Shown here piece by piece: positions 14,151 to 21,513 of a DNA stretch of 33,893 nucleotides. This stretch comes from DATCLS01 sp036563805 (GTDB lineage: Bacteria; Actinomycetota; Acidimicrobiia; Acidimicrobiales; VFJN01): assembly GCA_036563805.1 (NCBI GenBank), contig DATCLS010000020.1, positions 1 through 33,893 of the forward strand. The letters run 5' to 3'. The position numbers and the translations under genes are program-made. Numbering within the stretch: position 1 is the first letter of the stretch; each line of letters opens with the position of its first letter. The notes under the pieces were generated by a model, which saw nothing but the letters and a program-made list of their open reading frames with translations, was not told the DNA's origin and searched no databases.

Positions 14151-14521
14151 GCCCCGAGTCTGCCGCGCCGACCGACGCACAGGTCGTTCGGCTTCTTCGG
14201 TGCCGTAGACCCGGCCGCCAGGCCCGCTGCCACCGGTCCGGCGGCGCCGCCCGTCGCGGGACCCGCCCGGTCGGGCCATGCGGGAAGCGCCGACGACATG
14301 CTGCGGCGTGTGCGGGCGGGTTGCGGTGTAGGCGGCGGGCTTGTCGGCGATGCGCTTGTCGGCGGCGCCCGGCCGGCCTGGGGGTTGGGACGCTGGCCAG
14401 CTCCTGCGCCCCCGAGCGGGTTGGGTGAGCGCGGGCGGGCGTCGGGCTCCGGAGGGCCGGGTGTCCGCAGAAGGCGTGGCAAGGCTGGCGGGGATGGCCC
14501 CGGGCGCACGGGGGCCGGCGG
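14151..14521. other. Non-coding stretch with no recognised gene
   Basis: About 370 bases between the divergent deacylase and nucleosidase genes. No open frame here shows a family motif, no tRNA-like GGTTCRA arm was seen, and no strong hairpin with a T tract. The only clear element is the TAGGGT box at its right edge. Confidence 0.5.
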
Positions 14522-14527
14522 TAGGGT
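14522..14527 (+). promoter_or_regulatory. -10 box TAGGGT, leaderless start of nucleosidase gene
   Basis: TAGGGT lies 7 nt before the GTG at 14535, with no ribosome site. The same TAGGGT-N7-start occurs at 22862. Confidence 0.55.
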
Positions 14528-14534
14528 GCGCGGC

Positions 14535-15260
14535 GTGCGCGTGGGGGTCGTGGCCGCGATGCCGTCCGAGCTGCGGCCGGTGGCGAAGCGGCTCGGGCTG
14601 CGGTCGGGGCCGGACCGCCGGATGGTGGGCCGCTACGAAGGCGTCGACGTGGTGGCGGTCCGCACGGGCATGGGCACGGCGGCCGCCGGGGACGGCACCC
14701 GGCGCCTGCTGGACGCCGTGGCGCCCGACCACGTGGTCGTCGTCGGCGTGGCCGGCGGGATCGCCCCCGGCCAGCGCATCGCCGACGTGCTGGCCATCGA
14801 CGTGGTGATCGACGGGCACACCGGCGCCGAGTACCGGCCGCACCTGCTGGCCGCAGCTGCGATCGCGGCCGAGGGGGAGCGGGCGCCCGCCGCCCTCCAC
14901 ACCGCCGACGAGCTGATCGCCGACCCCGACCGCATCGCCGCCCTGCGGTCCACCGGGGTCGTGGCCCTCGACATGGAGACCGCGGCGGTCGCCGCCGTTT
15001 GCGAGGAGCGCGGTTGCCCCTGGTCGGTGGTGCGAGCGGTCAGTGACCGGTTCGACGACCGGCTGGCGGACCGGGCGGTCTTCGACCTGGCCCGCTCCGA
15101 CGGCTCGCCGGACCCCGCGGCGGTCGCCCGCTTCCTGCTCCGGCACCCCGGCCGGATCCCGGGCCTCGTGCGCCTCGGCCGGGATTTCGGCGCCGCCCGG
15201 CAGGCCGCCGCCGACGCCCTGGCCGCCGCGCTCGGCACCCTTCCCGCCCACCCCTCGTAG
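14535..15260 (+). CDS. MTA/SAH nucleosidase-like phosphorylase-superfamily protein
   Basis: A 241-residue cytoplasmic protein of the nucleoside phosphorylase/nucleosidase superfamily. It starts VRVGVVAAMPSELRPVAKRLG, has a nucleobase/ribose-binding glycine region (VVVGVAGGIAPGQ, about 70-82) and the signature DMETAAVAAVCEERG (about 146-160), followed by VVRAVSDRFDD. In 5'-methylthioadenosine/S-adenosylhomocysteine nucleosidase the MExA glutamate binds ribose and the Asp of R.ISD protonates the base; both are present. Futalosine hydrolase or a hopanoid-linked phosphorylase are alternatives within the superfamily. GTG 14535 is chosen over 14526 because of the -10 spacing. Confidence 0.8.
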   Translation: MRVGVVAAMPSELRPVAKRLGLRSGPDRRMVGRYEGVDVVAVRTGMGTAAAGDGTRRLLDAVAPDHVVVVGVAGGIAPGQRIADVLAIDVVIDGHTGAEYRPHLLAAAAIAAEGERAPAALHTADELIADPDRIAALRSTGVVALDMETAAVAAVCEERGCPWSVVRAVSDRFDDRLADRAVFDLARSDGSPDPAAVARFLLRHPGRIPGLVRLGRDFGAARQAAADALAAALGTLPAHPS

Positions 15261-15386
15261 GTCCAGGGGTGTGGCGTGCCCGTGCGCCCGAGCCGAGCGT
15301 CGTCGGTCACGATGGCGAGATCGCGTTCGCCCAGGACATCGGCCGCCTGGTCGAGCAGATCGACGCCTTCCAGGGCCCACCGGCGT

Positions 15387-15422
15387 ACCACAGGTCACGA
15401 ACGCATGTTCGTGACCTGTGGT
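15387..15422. terminator. Perfect 16-bp hairpin between convergent genes
   Basis: ACCACAGGTCACGAAC (15387-15402) pairs perfectly with 15407-15422 around a GCAT loop. It begins 10 nt after the stop of the minus-strand small-gene pair and 126 nt after the nucleosidase stop. It lacks a T tract on either side, so it may be a bidirectional terminator or a different structured element. Confidence 0.6.
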
Positions 15423-15431
15423 TCAGGCGTG

Positions 15432-15599
15432 TCAGGCGGCGAGCGAGGTGCGACGGGGGCGGACGAGGTGGCGGCCCTCGTATCCGCACCAGCACACCCA
15501 GCAAACGGTGAGGTCGTCGCCGCGGCCGTCGATGCCGCGGATCTGGCGGTGGCCCAGCAGGACTGGCTGGCCGTGGCGGGGGCAGTGGACGCTCAGCAT
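15432..15599 (-). CDS. Small Cys/His metal-binding protein, 55 residues
   Basis: From an ATG at 15599 with GAGGG about 8 nt upstream. The product begins MLSVHCPRHG and later has VCWVCWCGYEGRHLVRPRR. A C-x2-H pair near residue 6 and a C-x2-C-x-C cluster near residues 33-38 suggest a small zinc ribbon. Small proteins of this design, with a CPRHG start and WCWCG-like middle, are common and uncharacterised in actinobacteria. The ATG overlaps the stop of the upstream 44-residue gene by one base (TGATG), so the pair is translationally coupled. The role is unknown; nucleic-acid or protein binding is possible. Confidence 0.72.
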   Translation of the reverse strand: MLSVHCPRHGQPVLLGHRQIRGIDGRGDDLTVCWVCWCGYEGRHLVRPRRTSLAA

Positions 15600-15733
15600 C
15601 ACCGGGCACCCTCGGTGCCGGAGCGCCGGGTCCGCCGGTCGGGGCGGCGGCGGGCGAGGCTCACGTGGCGCGCCGTCCGCCGGAGCTCGTCCTGTCGCAT
15701 GGCCGCCAGTCGGGTCGTCGTGTCGAAGTTCAT
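15599..15733 (-). CDS. Small basic helical protein, 44 residues
   Basis: From an ATG at 15733. The start reads MNFDTTTRLAAMRQDELRRTA and the rest is very basic (SLARRRPDRRTRR). It resembles the many short actinobacterial proteins of the MN...LAxxRxxELRR type whose role is unknown. It lies 6 nt downstream of a TACGGT -10 box and is coupled to the metal-binding gene by a one-base stop/start overlap. The frame is open further upstream, but that would run through the divergent regulator's coding sequence. Confidence 0.6.
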   Translation of the reverse strand: MNFDTTTRLAAMRQDELRRTARHVSLARRRPDRRTRRSGTEGAR

Positions 15734-15739
15734 GGCTGC

Positions 15740-15774
15740 ACCGTACGGCCAATGTGGACGGCTGATAAGGTCCA
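15740..15774. promoter_or_regulatory. Divergent promoter region with TGGAC-N10-GTCCA inverted repeat
   Basis: In the 55-bp gap between the small-gene pair and the MocR gene, TACGGT (minus, 15745-15740) is 6 nt from the ATG at 15733. TAAGGT (plus, 15766-15771) could be the -10 for the regulator at 15789. TGGAC (15755-15759) and GTCCA (15770-15774) form an inverted repeat across the plus -10. MocR/PdxR regulators often bind GTGGAC-like half-sites upstream of their own genes, so this is the likely operator. Confidence 0.5.
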
Positions 15775-15788
15775 GCCGACACCTCTTT

Positions 15789-17708
15789 ATGGGTACCACT
15801 TCTCCCGACCTGTTCCTCGTGCTGGACCGCTCGCGGCCCCGCCGCCTGCGGGCGCAGATCGAGGACGGGCTGCGCGAGGCCATCCGGTCCGGGCGGCTGC
15901 AGCCCGGCACCCGGCTGCCGTCGACGCGGGCGCTGGCCGCCGACCTCGGGGTCACCCGGGGCGTCGTGGTCGACGCCTACGAGCAGCTGGCGGCGGAGGG
16001 GTACGTGACATCGGTCCAGGGCTCGGGGACGGTGGTCAACGACGTGGGCGCCGGCGACCTGGCGACCGGGTCGGACGGCGGGGCGCCGCCGCCGGGTCCG
16101 GTGCCTGCCCCGCGACCAGAGTCCGCCGCCGGCCCGGCGGTGCCGTCCCCGCACCCGGCGCCGTCCACCGATCCGTCGGGGCCCAGCCCTGCCCGGCGAG
16201 CGACCTCGCCGGTCGGGGGACCGGCCGCCCCCGGCCGAGGGACGGCGCCCGCCTCACCGCCCGCGGGTGCCGGCCACCCCGGCGCCTCTCCCAGCCGCCG
16301 ACCCGGCCCCGCCGGCGACCAGCCCCGCCTCACCCACGACTTCCGCACCGGCCTGCCCGACCTCAGCTTGTTCCCCAGGGCCGCCTGGGCCCGCGCCACC
16401 CGCGCCGCCCTGGCGACCATGCCCGACGCCGAGCTGGGCTACGTCGACGCCGCCGGGCTGCCCCGGCTCCGGGCCGCGGTCGCCAGCTACCTGGGCCGGG
16501 TGCGGGGCGTGGCCTGCCGGCCCGAGCACGTCGTGATCTGCAACGGCTTCGGCCACGGGTTCAGCCTGGTCATGCGGGTGCTGGTCGACCGGGGCCACGC
16601 CGACGTGGCGGTGGAGGTGCCCGGCTACGGCGACGCCCGCGAGCAGGTCCGGTGGGCCGGCGGGCGGATCCACCCGATCCCCGTCGACGGCGACGGCATC
16701 CGCACCGACCTGGTGGCCCAGAGCCCGGCCCGGGCGGTCGTGGTCACCCCGGCCCACCAGGCGCCGACCGGCGTCGTGCTGGCCCCGCGGCGCCGGGGCG
16801 AGCTGGCCGAGTGGGCACGGGCGGCCGACGCCTACGTGATCGAGGACGACTACGACGCCGAGTACCGCTACGACCGCCAGCCGGTCGGGGCGCTCCAGGG
16901 CGTGCTCCCCGACCGGGTGATCTACCACGGCACGCTGTCCAAGAGCCTGGCCCCGGGGATGCGGCTGGGCTGGCTCGTCGTGCCGTCCGACCTGATCGAC
17001 GACGTGGTGGCCGCCCGCCACATCACCGAACGGATGACCTCGCCGCTGATGCAGGCCACGTTCGCCGAGATGCTGGAGCGGGGCGACCTCGACCGTCACC
17101 TGCGCCGCACCCGGCGGATCTACCGGCAACGCCGCGACGCCCTGGTCGCCGCCCTCCACCGTTGGCTGCCGGAGGCCCGGGTGCAGGGCGTGTCGGCCGG
17201 GCTCCAGGCGTTCGTCACGCTGCCGCCCGGATGGGACAGCGCGGAGGTGGCGGCCGCCGCCCGGGCCCACGGCGTGGGCGTGTACCCCGTCGCCGACCCG
17301 GAGCTCGACCCGGACCGGCGGTCGGCCTCGCTGGTCCTCGGGTACGGGACGTTGCGGCCGGACCAGATCCACGAGGGGATCGAGCGGCTGGCCGCCGCGG
17401 CCGCGGGGATCCCGGGCCGCAGTGGGGGGACGGCCGGGGCGGGCGCCGCCGGGGGCGGTGGGGCTGGTGGGCCTGCCGCCGTCGGGGCGGGCGCCGTCGG
17501 GCCGGTCGCCGGGGCCGTCGGGCGGGACGCTGCCGCCGAGACCAAGCCGGACGCCGGGGCCGGCGACGCCGACGCCGGGCCGGTCGCCGACGCCGCCTGG
17601 CGGGACGCTGCCGCCGCGGCTGCGGCGAGCCCGTCCCCGCCCAGCGGGCAGAATGCCGGGACGGGCGGCGCCGCCGGCGCCGACCCCGAGCCACCGGAGG
17701 GACCATGA
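15789..17708 (+). CDS. MocR-type (GntR-HTH / aminotransferase) transcriptional regulator
   Basis: A 639-residue PLP-binding regulator. Residues about 10-85 are a GntR winged helix (LRAQIEDGLREAIRSGRL, LPSTRALAADLGVTRGVVVDAYEQL). A Pro/Ala/Gly-rich linker of about 90 residues follows. The fold-type I aminotransferase domain runs about 180-535, with VICNGFGHG, EDDYDAEYRYD and the PLP lysine Lys385 in GTLSKSLAPGMRLGW. Known members (PdxR, GabR) respond to PLP or amino-acid aldimines. The C-terminal 100 residues are a Gly/Ala/Asp low-complexity tail with a partly repeated WRDAAA/GRDAAA unit, not typical of the family. Start ATG 15789 has a short leader. Its TGA overlaps the ATG of the MOSC gene. 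Whether it controls PLP synthesis or its own operon is not decided by the sequence. Confidence 0.88.
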   Translation: MGTTSPDLFLVLDRSRPRRLRAQIEDGLREAIRSGRLQPGTRLPSTRALAADLGVTRGVVVDAYEQLAAEGYVTSVQGSGTVVNDVGAGDLATGSDGGAPPPGPVPAPRPESAAGPAVPSPHPAPSTDPSGPSPARRATSPVGGPAAPGRGTAPASPPAGAGHPGASPSRRPGPAGDQPRLTHDFRTGLPDLSLFPRAAWARATRAALATMPDAELGYVDAAGLPRLRAAVASYLGRVRGVACRPEHVVICNGFGHGFSLVMRVLVDRGHADVAVEVPGYGDAREQVRWAGGRIHPIPVDGDGIRTDLVAQSPARAVVVTPAHQAPTGVVLAPRRRGELAEWARAADAYVIEDDYDAEYRYDRQPVGALQGVLPDRVIYHGTLSKSLAPGMRLGWLVVPSDLIDDVVAARHITERMTSPLMQATFAEMLERGDLDRHLRRTRRIYRQRRDALVAALHRWLPEARVQGVSAGLQAFVTLPPGWDSAEVAAAARAHGVGVYPVADPELDPDRRSASLVLGYGTLRPDQIHEGIERLAAAAAGIPGRSGGTAGAGAAGGGGAGGPAAVGAGAVGPVAGAVGRDAAAETKPDAGAGDADAGPVADAAWRDAAAAAAASPSPPSGQNAGTGGAAGADPEPPEGP

Positions 17709-18640
17709 CGACCGCCATCGGGCAGGTACGGGAGATCCGGCGTTACCCGGTGAAATCGATGCTCGGCGAGGAGCCCGAGCGGGTGACGATCGGGGCGTCC
17801 GGCATCCCGGGCGACCGGGCGTGGGCGCTGGTCGACGCCGCCACTGGCAAGGTGGCCAGCGCCAAGCAGCCCCGCCTGTGGGGCGAGCTGCTCGGCTTCC
17901 GGGCCGTGTACCTCGACGGGGCGGCCGACCCGGCCGACCCCCGCCCCGACGCCGCCGCCCCCGGCCCCGGCGCCGCCGGCCCACCACCTCCGGGCCCGGT
18001 CGAGATCACCGACCCGACCGGCGCCCGGGTCCGCAGCGACGACCCGGCCGTGGACGACCGCCTCTCGGCCGCCGTCGGGCGTCCGGTCAGGCTCTCGTCC
18101 AAAGTCCCGGACGCCGGCCAGTACGACTACGTGTGGGAGGTCGACGGGCTCGCCCCGCAGGAGATCGTGTCCGGCAGCCAGACCGGCGTGACCGAGGAGG
18201 GCCGGCCGCTCAGCGCCATGCCCCTGGGCGTGATGGCGCCGGGCACGTTCCAGGACGTGGCCCCCGTCACCGTCATGACGACCGCAGCGCTGGCCGCCAT
18301 GGGGGCTGTCCACCCCGACGGGCGGTGGGACCCGGCCCGGTTCCGCTCCAACCTCCTGCTCGAGGTCGACGGCGACGGCATCGTCGAGAACGAGTGGGTG
18401 GGGCGGCGGCTGACCGTCGGCGGGGCCGTCCTCGAGGTGGCGGCGCCCACGCCCCGGTGCGTGATGACGACGCTGCCACAAGGGGACCTGCCCCGCGACC
18501 GCCGGATCCTCCAGGCCGTCGCCCGCGAGAACCGTCGCGACTTCGCCGGGCTCGGCCAGTGGGCCTGCCTGGGCGCCTACGCCACGGTCGTGGAGCCGGG
18601 CGAGGTGGCGGTCGGCGACCCGATCCGCCTGGGCACGTGA
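17705..18640 (+). CDS. MOSC domain protein
   Basis: A 311-residue protein with an N-terminal MOSC beta-barrel (VREIRRYPVKSMLGEEPERVTI, GDRAWALVD) and a C-terminal MOSC domain ending in GEVAVGDPIRLG. The conserved cysteine is Cys252 in PTPRCVMTTLPQ, the position that ligates molybdenum in mARC-type amidoxime reductases and YcbX. It is therefore probably a molybdenum-cofactor sulfur-carrier or N-hydroxylated-compound reductase. The ATG overlaps the MocR stop (ATGA), with GGAGGG just upstream, and its own stop overlaps the next GTG. A PLP-dependent regulator ahead of a MOSC gene may hint at cysteine-derived sulfur chemistry; that is inference. Confidence 0.87.
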   Translation: MTTAIGQVREIRRYPVKSMLGEEPERVTIGASGIPGDRAWALVDAATGKVASAKQPRLWGELLGFRAVYLDGAADPADPRPDAAAPGPGAAGPPPPGPVEITDPTGARVRSDDPAVDDRLSAAVGRPVRLSSKVPDAGQYDYVWEVDGLAPQEIVSGSQTGVTEEGRPLSAMPLGVMAPGTFQDVAPVTVMTTAALAAMGAVHPDGRWDPARFRSNLLLEVDGDGIVENEWVGRRLTVGGAVLEVAAPTPRCVMTTLPQGDLPRDRRILQAVARENRRDFAGLGQWACLGAYATVVEPGEVAVGDPIRLGT

Positions 18641-19437
18641 GCGCGCTGCAGGAGCCGCTGGTCCCGCCGCCGGCCGAGGGGCGGGTGTTCCGGACGACCC
18701 GCCGGGTGCGGCTGGCCGACGGCGACATGACGGGCCGGCTGCGGCTCGACGGCTGCGCCCGGTACCTGCAGGACATCGGCAACGACGACACCGACGACAG
18801 CGGCATCGAGGACCCGGCGACCACGTGGGTGGCCCGGCGGGCCGTGATCGACGTCCACCGGTCGCCGCAGTGGCGGGAGCGGCTCGACCTGGCCACGTGG
18901 TGCGGCGGCACGGGCAGCCGGTGGGCCGAGCGCCGGCTGTCGATGGTGGGCGACCGGGGCGGACGGGTCGAGATCGCCACCCTGTGGGTCCACGTGGCGC
19001 TGCCGACGATGGCGCCGGTCCGGGTGCCGGACCGGTTCCACGAGATCTACGGATCGGCGGCGGGCGGCCGGACGATCTCGGCCAAGCGGTGGCTGCCCGG
19101 CCCGCCCGACGGCGAGGCGGCGACGGCCGTGCCGTGGCCGCTGCGGGTGGCGGACATCGACCTGCTCGGCCACGTCAACAACGCCGCCTACTGGATGGCC
19201 GTCGAGGAGCAGCTGGCGCCCGCCGGCCCCGGGGCCGAGCCCCACCCGCTGCTGCGGGGACCGTACCGGGCGGTCATGGAGTACACGGCCGGCATCGAGC
19301 CCGGCGCCGAGGTCGTGCTGCGGGTCGCGGCAGGGGACCGGCTCGGCGTGTGGTTCACGGTGGGCGGGGCCGTGCACGCGGCGGCGGCGGTGCTGCCCCT
19401 GCCGCCGGCCGCCCGCCTGGAGCCGCCCGGCGCCTGA
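18637..19437 (+). CDS. Acyl-ACP thioesterase-like double-hotdog protein
   Basis: A 266-residue protein from a GTG overlapping the MOSC stop (GTGA). Its first half carries RRVRLADGDMTGRLRLDG and AVIDVHRSPQWRERL, and its second half VADIDLLGHVNNAAYWMAVEE. The last motif, with Asn and His near Gly-His-Val-Asn-Asn, matches the catalytic stretch of FatA/FatB-type thioesterases, which release fatty acids from acyl carrier protein. Two hotdog repeats in about 270 residues is the normal size for bacterial members. It could instead act on acyl-CoA. It is the third gene of a tight operon; its link to the MocR regulator and MOSC protein is not understood. Confidence 0.8.
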   Translation: MSALQEPLVPPPAEGRVFRTTRRVRLADGDMTGRLRLDGCARYLQDIGNDDTDDSGIEDPATTWVARRAVIDVHRSPQWRERLDLATWCGGTGSRWAERRLSMVGDRGGRVEIATLWVHVALPTMAPVRVPDRFHEIYGSAAGGRTISAKRWLPGPPDGEAATAVPWPLRVADIDLLGHVNNAAYWMAVEEQLAPAGPGAEPHPLLRGPYRAVMEYTAGIEPGAEVVLRVAAGDRLGVWFTVGGAVHAAAAVLPLPPAARLEPPGA

Positions 19438-19543
19438 GCCGGGCCCCGCCCCGCCGCGCCCGTCGCCCGCCGCTGGAGCGGGGCGGTGCCGGGCTGGCCG
19501 TGGGTCGGGGCTCGGAGGTGGGTCACCGGATCCAGACACCGGA

Positions 19544-19560
19544 CCCGAGCGGCGCTCGGG
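19544..19560. terminator. Short hairpin between convergent genes
   Basis: CCCGAGC (19544-19550) and GCTCGGG (19554-19560) pair around GGC. It lies between the convergent thioesterase and oxidoreductase genes. It is short and lacks a T tract. The rest of 19438-19586 shows nothing else. Confidence 0.35.
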
Positions 19561-19586
19561 CCGGCGGACGCGGCGCTCGGCCGCCG

Positions 19587-20534
19587 TCAGTCGGCGACCA
19601 GGACGATCTTGCCGAGCTTGCCGCCGGCGGCGAAGCGCTCGTAGGCCGCCGGCGCCTCGGAGAACGGGAACGTGGCCGCCAGCGGCACGGTCACCGTCCC
19701 GGACGCCAGCAGCGGTAACACGTGGCGCTCGACCCGGCGGGCGGCGAGGGCCTTGTCCTCCAGCGGGCGGGCCCGCAGCGTCGAGCCGTGGATCCGGCCC
19801 CGCGCCCCCATGAGCGCCAGCAAGTTGACCTCCGCCTTGGCGCCGGCGCCGACGCCGATGACCGAGATGCGGCCGCCAGTGGCCAGGGCGGCCAGGTTGG
19901 CCCCCATGTTGGGGGCGCCCACCAGCTCGAGCACGACGTCGTAGGGCCCGTGGTCGACCGTCTCGGCGGGATCGATCACCTCGGCGGCCCCGAGCTCGGC
20001 CACCCCGGCCCGCAGCTCCTCGTTGCGCACCGTGGCCACGACCCGGGCCCCGGCCGCCGCCGCCAGCTCGACCGCGGCCGTGCCGACGCCCCCGGCGGCG
20101 CCATGGACGCACACCCGCTCGCCCATGGCCAGCTCGCATTGGGCGAACAGGGCGTCGTGGGCGGTCGTGTAGTTCTCGGGGAACCCGCCGGCCCGGTCCC
20201 ACGGCACGCCGTCCGGCACCGGCAGCGCCACGGGCTCGGGCACGACCGCCAGCTCGGCCTGGCCGGCGCCGGCCACGACGGCCATGACCCGGTCACCGAC
20301 CCGGAATCGCCGGCAGCCCGACCCGGTGGCCACGACCTCGCCGGCCAGCTCGAGCCCGGGGATGTCGGGCGGGGCGGTGCCGGGCGGCGGCGGGTACAGG
20401 CCGTCGCGCTGCATCAGGTCGCCCCGGCACACCCCGGCGGCCCGGACGCGCACGAGCAGGTCGCCGGTGCCGGGCTCGGGATCGGGCTGCGAACGCCACT
20501 CGACCTTGCCGTCGACGATCGTCACCGCATGCAT
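19587..20534 (-). CDS. NADPH:quinone reductase-like zinc-independent MDR oxidoreductase
   Basis: A 315-residue medium-chain reductase. The N-terminal GroES-like fold has AAGVCRGDLMQRDGLYP and IPGLELAGEVVATG. The Rossmann domain has VHGAAGGVGTAAVELAAAAG, the AxxGGVGxxA form of quinone reductases. The zinc-ligand cysteine cluster of alcohol dehydrogenases is absent. It is expected to reduce quinones or alpha,beta-unsaturated carbonyls with NADPH in the cytoplasm. The ATG at 20534 is chosen because TAGAGT ends 7 nt before it; the frame is open for 22 more codons upstream. It is divergent from an SDR gene across 80 bp, so the two may be co-regulated. Confidence 0.88.
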   Translation of the reverse strand: MHAVTIVDGKVEWRSQPDPEPGTGDLLVRVRAAGVCRGDLMQRDGLYPPPPGTAPPDIPGLELAGEVVATGSGCRRFRVGDRVMAVVAGAGQAELAVVPEPVALPVPDGVPWDRAGGFPENYTTAHDALFAQCELAMGERVCVHGAAGGVGTAAVELAAAAGARVVATVRNEELRAGVAELGAAEVIDPAETVDHGPYDVVLELVGAPNMGANLAALATGGRISVIGVGAGAKAEVNLLALMGARGRIHGSTLRARPLEDKALAARRVERHVLPLLASGTVTVPLAATFPFSEAPAAYERFAAGGKLGKIVLVAD

Positions 20535-20541
20535 CGGCCGG

Positions 20542-20547
20542 ACTCTA
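20542..20547 (-). promoter_or_regulatory. -10 box TAGAGT, leaderless start of quinone reductase-like gene
   Basis: On the minus strand TAGAGT lies 7 nt before the ATG at 20534 and no ribosome site is present. Confidence 0.55.
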
Positions 20548-20581
20548 CGAGGTGCGCCCCGTCCGACGGAACCGGCACCAT

Positions 20582-20601
20582 GGTGGGCGCTATGGCCCAC
20601 C
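20582..20601. promoter_or_regulatory. Inverted repeat GGTGGGC-N6-GCCCACC upstream of SDR gene
   Basis: Two perfect 7-base arms (20582-20588 and 20595-20601) lie just ahead of the SDR ribosome site AGGAGG (20605-20610). It could be a repressor site or an mRNA hairpin that affects access to the ribosome site. Confidence 0.4.
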
Positions 20602-20614
20602 CACAGGAGGACAC

Positions 20615-21379
20615 GTGACGCAGGCCGCGCTCGACGGCATGTCGCTGGAGGGCCGCACGGCCCTCGTGACCGGAGGCGGCGGCGGCATCGGCTCGCGCAT
20701 CTGCCGCGACCTGGCCGATCTGGGGGCGACGGTGGTGGTGGCCGACATCGATGAGGCGACGGCGGCGCCGGTGGCGGCCGAGCTGCCGTCCGCCGTGCCG
20801 GTCGGCGGCGATCTGGCCGACCCGGCGGCCATCGACCGCATGCTGGACGTCGCCGCCCGCCGGGCCGATCCCGTCGACATCGTCGTGAACAACGCCGGGA
20901 TCACCGCCGTCGAGCGGTTCGTCGAGAGCGACCCGGCCACGTGGGACCGCCACTGGGCGATCAACCTGCGGGCGCCCATGCTGATCGTCCACCGCCTCCT
21001 GGGCGGGATGATGGAGCGGGGCTGGGGCCGCCTCGTGTTCATCTCGACCGACTCCGCCCGCGCCGGGTCGGCCGGCGAGGGCGTCTACTCGGCCTGCAAG
21101 GGCGGGCTGATCAGCTTCGCCAAGACGATCGCCCGCGAGGCGGCCCGCGGCGGGGTGACCAGCAACGCCGTGTGCCCCGGCCACGTGGACACGCCCATGT
21201 CCCGGGCGGTGGTGGGCGACAACCCGAGGCTGGTGGAGGCGCTGATGCGGGCCATCCCGCTGCGTCGGGCGGGGACGCCCGAGGACGTCGCCGGCCTGGT
21301 CGCCTTCCTTGCCACCGACCGGGCCGCCTACATCACCGGGCAGACGCTGAGCGTGAGCGGCGGCATCACGATGACCTGA
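20615..21379 (+). CDS. Short-chain dehydrogenase/reductase
   Basis: A 254-residue classical SDR. The cofactor loop is TGGGGGIG near residues 20-27. An Asp at the end of the second strand (VVADID) suggests NAD(H) preference. NNAG lies near 93-96, and the catalytic Tyr158-x3-Lys162 in YSACK is preceded by the catalytic-serine region FISTDSA. The C-terminus ends with ITGQTLSVSGGITM as usual. The start is GTG 20615 after AGGAGG with a short 4-nt spacer; ATG 20639 is an alternative. The substrate is unknown. The 3-oxoacyl-ACP reductase/alcohol dehydrogenase branch is the closest by overall pattern. Confidence 0.9.
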   Translation: MTQAALDGMSLEGRTALVTGGGGGIGSRICRDLADLGATVVVADIDEATAAPVAAELPSAVPVGGDLADPAAIDRMLDVAARRADPVDIVVNNAGITAVERFVESDPATWDRHWAINLRAPMLIVHRLLGGMMERGWGRLVFISTDSARAGSAGEGVYSACKGGLISFAKTIAREAARGGVTSNAVCPGHVDTPMSRAVVGDNPRLVEALMRAIPLRRAGTPEDVAGLVAFLATDRAAYITGQTLSVSGGITMT

Positions 21380-21386
21380 CGCGGGC

Positions 21387-21504
21387 GGGGCTGCCGGTTC
21401 GGTCGCGGGCTGGCGGCCGGTGGGCCGAGGCGTCGCGACGACGTCGGGGCTGCCGGTTCGGTCGCGGGCTGGCGGCCGGTGGGCCGAGGCGTCGCGACGA
21501 CGTC
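21387..21504. repeat. Perfect 59-bp direct tandem duplication
   Basis: Bases 21387-21445 are repeated without a mismatch at 21446-21504. Each copy begins GGGGCTGCCGG and ends GACGACGTC. The pair fills the gap between the convergent SDR and LysR genes; the second copy ends 9 nt before the LysR stop. Confidence 0.95.
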
Positions 21505-21513
21505 AGGAGGGCG

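Noticed and set aside
14151..14521. Possible tRNA or small gene in the long gap
   Set aside because: No T-arm consensus, no cloverleaf pairing and no frame with recognisable protein features.
14151..15398. N-terminal extension of the YbaK-like protein to 15398
   Set aside because: The extension overlaps the nucleosidase gene on the other strand and is motif-free; ATG 14150 gives the normal family length.
21387..21504. CRISPR-like repeat
   Set aside because: The two 59-bp copies are adjacent with no spacer between; it is a tandem duplication.
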